10,738 nt of DNA, taken from Candidatus Falkowiibacteriota bacterium (GTDB lineage Bacteria > Patescibacteriota > Patescibacteriia > Patescibacteriales > UBA12075). Made by a program: the position numbers and the translations under genes. Below, piece by piece: positions 5,764 through 10,738 of this stretch (the stretch's first letter is position 1; every line of letters starts with the position of its first letter). Under the pieces are notes generated by a model, which worked only from the letters and a program-made list of their open reading frames with translations, searched no databases and was not told the origin of the DNA. Location: contig QMNH01000020.1 of assembly GCA_003647675.1 (NCBI GenBank), positions 1-10,738 on the forward strand. Reading direction: 5' to 3'.

Positions 5764-5793
5764 AAAATCCAACTCTAATCTGAGTTGAATTTT
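5764..5793 (-). terminator. Intrinsic terminator of the kinase/receiver operon
   Basis: CAACTC (5770-5775) and GAGTTG (5782-5787) form a perfect 6-bp stem with a 6-nt loop. After one mismatch the stem extends with AAAAT (5764-5768) pairing to ATTTT (5789-5793). On the minus strand GATTTTTG follows the core stem. It lies 29 nt past the stop codon of the receiver gene and before the trhP promoter; the A/T arms also allow it to work on the plus strand. Confidence 0.65.
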
Positions 5794-5822
5794 ATTAAAT
5801 ATTTTTATTTATTCTAATTTTT

Positions 5823-6674
5823 TTAGCTGTTCAACACTTTTTTTATTTTCCCGACTATTTCCTCGGTAGTAAAATGCGCTTTAACCAAATAATCATCTGC
5901 ACCCATATCCATAGCTTTCTTTATATCGTCTTCCTGACCCAAATTAGAAAGCATTATCACTGGAATATTAATCACGGATTTATTTTTACTATTACGAATC
6001 TGGCTCAAAATCTGGAATCCGTCAATCGCGGGTAAAATAATGTCCAATAAAACAATATCCGGCTTTATTTCTTCCAGTCCGGCCAGAGCTTCTTCGCCGT
6101 CAATCGCTTCATAAACCGTATAGCCTTCTTTGGTTAATTTTTTAGAGCATATTTCCCGCAAAAAAGCATCATCCTCAACCAATAAAACCTTTACGCCCAG
6201 CTTCCTGGCCTTGCCGTCTTCTTTCGGATTTAGAACATTTTTTTTGGTTTTGGATTCCGGCAGACTACCGCCATTGTCCAGACACTCCCTTACCGCGTTT
6301 AGAACGTCAAGTGGGCTGAATTCTGTTTTAATTAAATGGCCGACCGCTCCCAATTTTTTTGTTTTTTCAATTTCAACCGGCTGGCCGGAATTGGAAATAA
6401 TTATAATCGGAATTTTATTTTCTTTTTCGTTCAATTCTTCCAGCACTTCATAACCGTCCATTTTAGGCATTACAATATCCAATAAAATTAAATCCGGCTT
6501 CCAATTATATACTTTTTTCACGCCAGCTTCGCCGTCCAGAGCTTTTTCCACCTCATAACCCTCTTTTGTCAGCTTGGCCGCCAATAATTCTATTAAAGAT
6601 TCTTCATCTTCAATTATAAGAATCTTGGTTTTTTTATTTTTATTAAAATCCTGGTTTGTTGTATCGCTGTCCAT
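5823..6674 (-). CDS. Tandem receiver-domain response regulator without output domain
   Basis: A two-component protein made of two CheY-like receiver domains, expected to be cytoplasmic. Receiver 1 (about 17-133): acidic pair E22/D23, phosphoacceptor D66 in LLDIVMPKMDG, S94 and K116. Receiver 2 (about 161-283): E167/D168/D169, phosphoacceptor D211 in LLDIILPAIDG, S243 and K265. All key residues are present, so both could be phosphorylated. A charged linker (134-160) separates them. There is no DNA-binding, GGDEF or other output domain, so it must act by protein contacts or as a phosphate relay. The two domains share LTKEGY and similar flanks, suggesting internal duplication. It lies 28 nt after the histidine kinase gene, its likely partner, and is followed by a terminator. 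The start has no Shine-Dalgarno sequence. Confidence 0.92.
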   Translation of the reverse strand: MDSDTTNQDFNKNKKTKILIIEDEESLIELLAAKLTKEGYEVEKALDGEAGVKKVYNWKPDLILLDIVMPKMDGYEVLEELNEKENKIPIIIISNSGQPVEIEKTKKLGAVGHLIKTEFSPLDVLNAVRECLDNGGSLPESKTKKNVLNPKEDGKARKLGVKVLLVEDDAFLREICSKKLTKEGYTVYEAIDGEEALAGLEEIKPDIVLLDIILPAIDGFQILSQIRNSKNKSVINIPVIMLSNLGQEDDIKKAMDMGADDYLVKAHFTTEEIVGKIKKVLNS

Positions 6675-6702
6675 ATTTTTATTTATTTTAATAATTATAT
6701 GA

Positions 6703-8619
6703 CTAATTATTTATTTCTTTTTGTTTCCGCAAAGGCAAAGTGAAGACAAACTCAGTTCCCCTTCCTTCCTTGCTTTCAACAGAAATTTCTCCGCCATGCT
6801 TTTTTACGATATTTTTCGCGATAAACAGACCCAAGCCCGACCCCTCTGTCTGCATTCGCATCACATTTTCCGCCCGGAAAAATTTTGAAAATAATTTTGT
6901 CTTATCTTTTTCCGGAATGCCGACCCCGTTATCTTTTATTCTTACTTTTAAAAACTGTTCACCAGCCTCAAGCGCTATTTTTATCTTGCCGAATTCCGGA
7001 GTATACTTTACCGCGTTTTCCAATATATTCTGCAATACCAGGCCCATTTTTTGCTTATCCATATAAACAGACGGCGGCTTAACGGGTTTTTCAACTGTTA
7101 ACTTAATAGATTTATCCTTTATTAAATTTTCTAAATTATCAATATGGAATTGCAATGTTTTTACAAAATCTTCTTTTTTAAAGCTATAGCCAAACCTGCC
7201 TTCTTCAATACGGGATACGTTCAACATGTCATTAACTAAACTAATTATCCTTTCATTGCTCTGGTAGCCTTTAAATAAAAGTTTCTGCTGCTCTTCGTTA
7301 AGCTTTCCCGTGTCGCCGTCAAGTATCATCTTAATAACCCATTTTATGGCGGATAGCGGTGTTCTTAGCTGATGGGCGGCAATAGAAATAAACTCTGACT
7401 TTAGCTTATCAATCATCTTTTCTCTAGTCAAGTTATAAAATATTTTCATTACCCCCAAATCTACGCCGGCATGATCTACTACCTTGGCAGTTATTACTTT
7501 ATAGGTTAATTCCTGCCCGCTATATTCAATTATTATTTCTTCTTCGTTTGGATTATGCGATTTTAATTCCCGGCTGCTTTTTACTTGAAAATCCCGCTTA
7601 ATGATCTTTTTAATATTAATCATGGAATAATTATCTTCTGCTGATACCTTTTTCCCTAGGTCGTCGTCGATAAAACCGAATATATCTTTAGCGGCCGGAT
7701 TTATTAAATTGATTTTACTGAACTTGTCAATCACGATTATCGGATCAATAAAATTTGAAACAATCGCCGCGGTTTTATTGCGCTCCTCCTCGGTACTTTT
7801 TCTGGCATTTTTTAAATCCGAAAAAGCGCGCATTAAAGATTTTTCCGATTTTTCCAATTCTTTAATTTTGGCGTTTAATTGCCGGTTTACTTTTGTTATT
7901 ATTTCATCGCGTTTTGCCAAAAGCTGCGCGTTCGAGCCCATCCTTTTAATTTCTCCGGCCCAGCCGGCTTTTTCCCTGTCTAATTGCTGGGAATGTTCAA
8001 TTAACTTCTGTTCTCTTTTAAATAAATGTTTTGAAGTATACCCGGCTACAACCCCTAATATTAAATAAAAATTAGAGGTTGTAATAACTTTAATAAGGGC
8101 AAAAGTTGAATATCTTATTTCTATTAATTCTACAGTATTTAAAAAATCTCTATGGAATAGATAGCCGGCTACTAGATCAAAATATTCAATCACCACGGAT
8201 AAATTAACCAAGGCTCCGGATAAAAGAGCGGTAATAACCGCTCCTTTTACGCCAAAAATTATTGAAGCGGAAATAATAGGCAAGAAAAAAAACAAACTAG
8301 CTGTCGGCTTATCTCCCAATAAATAAAGAACAATAGTAAAAATAATCAATTCAATTAAAATCTGCCATATTCCCAAATATTTTAATTTTATCCTTGATTC
8401 GTTTTTTTTAATCTCTGTTAAATAGTAATGTAAGTAAGAATTAATTATTAAAAAAATAATCAATAAAAAAGAAATGGAAAAAAAGGATGATTTAACCGTA
8501 AATAAGCTAAATAATGAATTGCCTAATATCCCTATCAATAAAACGGCCACCATATAAAACCAACGGGTGGTAATTATCCACTCGTTGATTTCCAGCTTGC
8601 GCTCGTAATTATAATCCAT
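6703..8619 (-). CDS. Membrane-bound PAS-containing sensor histidine kinase
   Basis: A 638-residue sensor kinase. Six likely membrane segments lie at about 21-42, 46-64, 83-103, 105-123, 126-146 and 173-195, with almost no extracytoplasmic domain, so the signal is probably sensed in or near the membrane. A long charged, likely coiled-coil region (200-285) leads to a PAS domain (about 283-395; PIIVIDKFSKINLINPAA). The kinase core has the H-box SIAAHQLRTPLSAIKW with H416, N-box NILENAVKYTP (N535), G1 DNGVGIP (563-569), an F-box near 577-581 and G2 GSGLGLFIAKN (593-603). All catalytic residues are present. It is the first gene of a two-gene operon with the tandem receiver protein. The promoter box TATAAT ends six bases before the ATG, suggesting a leaderless message. 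The stop is TAG. The ligand is unknown. Confidence 0.95.
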   Translation of the reverse strand: MDYNYERKLEINEWIITTRWFYMVAVLLIGILGNSLFSLFTVKSSFFSISFLLIIFLIINSYLHYYLTEIKKNESRIKLKYLGIWQILIELIIFTIVLYLLGDKPTASLFFFLPIISASIIFGVKGAVITALLSGALVNLSVVIEYFDLVAGYLFHRDFLNTVELIEIRYSTFALIKVITTSNFYLILGVVAGYTSKHLFKREQKLIEHSQQLDREKAGWAGEIKRMGSNAQLLAKRDEIITKVNRQLNAKIKELEKSEKSLMRAFSDLKNARKSTEEERNKTAAIVSNFIDPIIVIDKFSKINLINPAAKDIFGFIDDDLGKKVSAEDNYSMINIKKIIKRDFQVKSSRELKSHNPNEEEIIIEYSGQELTYKVITAKVVDHAGVDLGVMKIFYNLTREKMIDKLKSEFISIAAHQLRTPLSAIKWVIKMILDGDTGKLNEEQQKLLFKGYQSNERIISLVNDMLNVSRIEEGRFGYSFKKEDFVKTLQFHIDNLENLIKDKSIKLTVEKPVKPPSVYMDKQKMGLVLQNILENAVKYTPEFGKIKIALEAGEQFLKVRIKDNGVGIPEKDKTKLFSKFFRAENVMRMQTEGSGLGLFIAKNIVKKHGGEISVESKEGRGTEFVFTLPLRKQKEINN

Positions 8620-8625
8620 AGTAAT

Positions 8626-8634
8626 ATTATAACA
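8626..8634 (-). promoter_or_regulatory. Extended -10 promoter of the histidine kinase operon
   Basis: On the minus strand TGT directly precedes a perfect TATAAT (8626-8631), a textbook extended -10. The matching -35 position (8649-8654) is only TTTTTA, overlapping the terminator T tract, which is tolerable for extended -10 promoters. The expected start falls at about 8619, the A of the kinase ATG, so the transcript would be leaderless. Confidence 0.6.
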
Positions 8635-8649
8635 TAATTTAACTAAATT

Positions 8650-8673
8650 AAAAAATCCCGTTTAATGCGGAAT
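8650..8673 (-). terminator. Weak intrinsic terminator after pepA
   Basis: On the minus strand ATTCCG pairs with CGGGAT (including one G-U pair) around a 7-nt loop at 8655-8673, followed by six T (8650-8655, partly shared with the stem). It lies about 95 nt past the pepA stop and just before the kinase promoter. The 6-bp stem is short. Confidence 0.4.
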
Positions 8674-8729
8674 CTTCAATGTGATACTTAGTAGCTGAAA
8701 GTGTTTCACTTTTATGCCAATATCAACCA

Positions 8730-8766
8730 TTAGTTACTGTGTAAAGAAACTAACAACGGCTTAAAA
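8730..8766. repeat. Diverged copy of one end of the rpoB-upstream palindrome
   Basis: The blocks TTAGTTA, TGTGTAAA, CAACGG and TTAAAA occur here in the same order and nearly the same spacing as in the right arm of the 704-868 element read on the minus strand. About three substitutions and a 2-nt length difference separate them. Only this end is found; the body of the element would extend towards the pepA 3' end and is not seen. Interpretation as a decayed or solo element end is inference. Confidence 0.5.
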
Positions 8767-8768
8767 TA

Positions 8769-10211
8769 CTATAAGCTTTTTATCCATTCCACTATTAGCC
8801 TAACTCCTGCTCCACTGGCGCCGTAGGGATTATAACCCCAAGGTTTTTCCACAAAAGCCGGGCCGGCAATATCGAGATGCACCCATTTATCTTTATTTTT
8901 TTTATCTATAAATTCATCAAGAAACAAAGCGGCCGTAATCGCGCCTCCCCATCTTCCGGATGAGATATTGCTGATATCAGCTACGTCGCTTTTAAGCAGT
9001 TCTGCTAAATATTTATTAAACGGTAATTCGGCTGTAAATTCTCCGCTTTTTCCTCCGGCAGCTATAATATTTTTTTTAAATTCATTATTATTCCCCATTA
9101 CTCCTATGGTGTATTCCCCTAACGCGACAACGCAGGCGCCGGTTAGCGTCGCTAAATCAATAATATAATCCGGTTTTAATTCCTGGGCGTACACCAGGCA
9201 GTCGGCCAGCACCAGCCTGCCTTCGGCGTCAGTATTTTTTACCTCAATTGTTTTGCCGTTTTTAGCCGTTAATACGTCGTCCGGCTTATAGGCATGCCTG
9301 CCAATGGCGTTTTCTACCGCCCCGATTATGCCGTGCACTTCGCAGGGCAAATTAAGCCGGCTTACTGCCTGCATAATCCCAAGTACCGCACTGGCTCCGC
9401 CCTTATCGGACTTCATGGTCCGCATGCCTTCGCTCGGCTTAAGGCTTAAGCCGCCGGTATCATAAGTCACGCCTTTGCCGACTAAAATTATTTTTGCTTT
9501 AGGATTGTCTGGTTTGTGTTTAACATGAATTAATTGTGGCGGATAAGGACTGGCCTTACTAACTGCCAAAAACGCGCCCATACCCTCTTTTTCCAAATAT
9601 TTTTCCCCATACACTATTATCTCCAATTTTTTATCTTTTACAAGTTCTTCGGCTATTTCAGTTAACTTTAAGGGCGTTATATCCGAGGGCGTCTGGTTGA
9701 CAATATCGCGGGTATAATTAGTCGCCTCAGCTATAATACGGCCCTCGTCCAAGGCATTTTGCAATTTATTTACATCTTCAATTTTTCCCCCATAGGCCTC
9801 GGTGGATATAATTAATTTATTTAAAGAAAGTTTGTCTTTTTTGCTTTTATATTTATTAAAATTATAAGCGCCCAAAATTAAACCTTCCGTAATCGCCTTT
9901 ACTCCTGTTTCAGGTAACTTATCATAATAAAGCCCCAGCTTAACTGATCTTACTTTTTTCTTTTTCAGCACTTGCACGCATAAAGCCGCGGCCTCTCTTA
10001 GGTCATTATGCTTTTCTGAAGCAATGCCGATATATAATTTCTTTTTGTGCGGTAAATATACTACCTCCCCGTCCCCTCCCTTAAAGCCTTGCTCGCCGAG
10101 TAGCGCTAAATCTTTCACCCATTTATGCTTTAACTTTTTACCTAGCACAAATACAACTTCTAAATCAGCTTTAATTTGACTTAATTTTTTATCAACGATT
10201 TGTATGTTCAT
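8769..10211 (-). CDS. pepA: Leucyl aminopeptidase, M17 family
   Basis: A cytoplasmic hexameric two-metal aminopeptidase that releases N-terminal residues in peptide turnover. The 480 residues compare with 503 in E. coli PepA. The weakly conserved N-terminal macro-like domain covers about 1-150. The catalytic domain holds VGKGVTYDTGG (244-254), MKSDKGG (266-272) and the family signature NTDAEGRL (326-333). Metal ligands K246, D251, D269, D328 and E330 and catalytic K258 and R332 keep exactly the spacing of the E. coli enzyme. LATLTGACVVALG (353-365) follows. The stop is TAG. It starts 11 nt after the M24 peptidase gene, so the two probably share a message and together degrade imported or recycled peptides. 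Some PepA proteins also bind DNA (XerC/D accessory factor); nothing here shows that. No Shine-Dalgarno sequence precedes the ATG at 10209-10211. Confidence 0.96.
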   Translation of the reverse strand: MNIQIVDKKLSQIKADLEVVFVLGKKLKHKWVKDLALLGEQGFKGGDGEVVYLPHKKKLYIGIASEKHNDLREAAALCVQVLKKKKVRSVKLGLYYDKLPETGVKAITEGLILGAYNFNKYKSKKDKLSLNKLIISTEAYGGKIEDVNKLQNALDEGRIIAEATNYTRDIVNQTPSDITPLKLTEIAEELVKDKKLEIIVYGEKYLEKEGMGAFLAVSKASPYPPQLIHVKHKPDNPKAKIILVGKGVTYDTGGLSLKPSEGMRTMKSDKGGASAVLGIMQAVSRLNLPCEVHGIIGAVENAIGRHAYKPDDVLTAKNGKTIEVKNTDAEGRLVLADCLVYAQELKPDYIIDLATLTGACVVALGEYTIGVMGNNNEFKKNIIAAGGKSGEFTAELPFNKYLAELLKSDVADISNISSGRWGGAITAALFLDEFIDKKNKDKWVHLDIAGPAFVEKPWGYNPYGASGAGVRLIVEWIKSL

Positions 10212-10222
10212 AATAGTTATTA

Positions 10223-10738
10223 TTAAACTTTAATTAACGTAATATTTTTTTGAATATTACTTGTTAGCACAAGTTTATTGTTATTATTTATATAAAAATC
10301 AATTTCACTTCTTACGCCAAATTTATTTTTTAAATAAATTCCAGGCTCAATTGTGTAACCTAAATTTTTTATTAATTGTTTTTGATTCTTTAGGCCTATC
10401 CCGGCTTCTTTACCGTGCGCCCCCTCTATACCCAAGGAATGACCGGTAGTGTGAAGAAAAAAATCGCCATACCCTTTGTCGTTTATATATATTCTTGCTA
10501 TTTTATCGACCTCTTTTCCTGTAGGAATATTTCCTTTTATTAAATCATTTATAATATATTTAATTGTTTTATCTCTGGCTAATTTAACAATATTAAAAAC
10601 TTTTATTATTTCATTCGGAATTTTTCTTCCGTAATAAGCCATCCAGGTAATGTCGGCATAAGGCGCGTTTTTTTCTTTAAGGCGCGCCCAAAGATCGATC
10701 ATAATCAAAGAATCTAAAATTAAACGCCGGCAATATTG
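10223..10738 (-). CDS. M24-family metallopeptidase (Xaa-Pro peptidase type), C-terminal part (runs off window)
   Basis: 171 codons are visible and the frame stays open to the window edge, so the true start lies outside; internal TTG or ATG codons near 10700 are not the start. The pita-bread fold of M24 enzymes is recognisable, with all five metal ligands in sight, numbering from the first visible residue: D15 in IDLWAR, D29 in YADITW, H100 in HTTGHSLG, E131 in TIEPGIYL and E145 in VRSEIDF. The HxxGHxxG...H arrangement (96-108) favours aminopeptidase P or prolidase types over methionine aminopeptidase. The first two aspartates are 14 residues apart, three more than usual. It precedes pepA by 11 nt, so both probably serve breakdown of peptides, this one handling proline bonds. 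Exact substrate cannot be decided from the fragment. Confidence 0.87.
   Translation of the reverse strand, partial: QYCRRLILDSLIMIDLWARLKEKNAPYADITWMAYYGRKIPNEIIKVFNIVKLARDKTIKYIINDLIKGNIPTGKEVDKIARIYINDKGYGDFFLHTTGHSLGIEGAHGKEAGIGLKNQKQLIKNLGYTIEPGIYLKNKFGVRSEIDFYINNNNKLVLTSNIQKNITLIKV

Noticed and set aside
8698..8712. AAAGTG/CACTTT hairpin in the pepA-kinase spacer, with TGATA/TATCA further out
   Set aside because: Short stem, asymmetric outer pairing and no T tail on the minus strand; its only interest is closeness to the repeat end at 8730.
10239..10260. GTAATATT/AATATTAC inverted repeat
   Set aside because: It lies inside the conserved reading frame of the M24 gene, 14 nt before the stop; A/T-rich coding sequence explains it and no function is indicated.

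Overview
The window is one AT-rich, gene-dense stretch in which every gene I can support lies on the minus strand, so transcription runs from high to low coordinates. The organism is probably a member of the Candidate Phyla Radiation (Patescibacteria, Parcubacteria-like). This rests on the mix of compact housekeeping genes, a shortened MurE-like ligase next to a FemAB-type transferase, the lack of a recognisable Shine-Dalgarno sequence before any of the eight visible start codons, and low-complexity inserts in proteins. It is inference from gene content, not a database match. No UGA is needed as a sense codon, which argues against the recoded CPR lineages.

Layout in the direction of transcription: (1) 10738-8769, the C-terminal part of an M24 metallopeptidase, then a complete M17 leucyl aminopeptidase 11 nt later, forming a peptide-catabolism pair. 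(2) 8768-8620, an intergenic patch with a weak terminator, an extended -10 promoter placed for a leaderless message, and a partial copy of a repeat also found upstream of rpoB. (3) 8619-5823, a six-TM/PAS histidine kinase and a protein made of two receiver domains, closed by a clear hairpin terminator. (4) 5725-4400, a U32 protein of the TrhP (YegQ) type. (5) 4321-1251, ruvA, a FemAB-like transferase and a MurE-like ligase, closely spaced; the last two point to peptidoglycan with a stem or bridge modification. (6) 1250-685, a 566-nt non-coding leader with two good tandem promoters, a terminator-like hairpin, a 22-bp palindrome and a 165-bp near-perfect inverted repeat. (7) 684-1, the N-terminal 228 codons of rpoB.

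The most unusual parts are the rpoB leader and the short repeats. The leader has promoters about 450-500 nt from the gene and three successive hairpins, the last ending 19 bp from the rpoB start codon. That last hairpin looks like a MITE-type palindrome, and a diverged one-ended relative of it sits beside the aminopeptidase stop codon. Heptanucleotide repeats appear at gene ends and, in frame, inside the FemAB gene. I saw no tRNA, rRNA, CRISPR array or intact insertion sequence.
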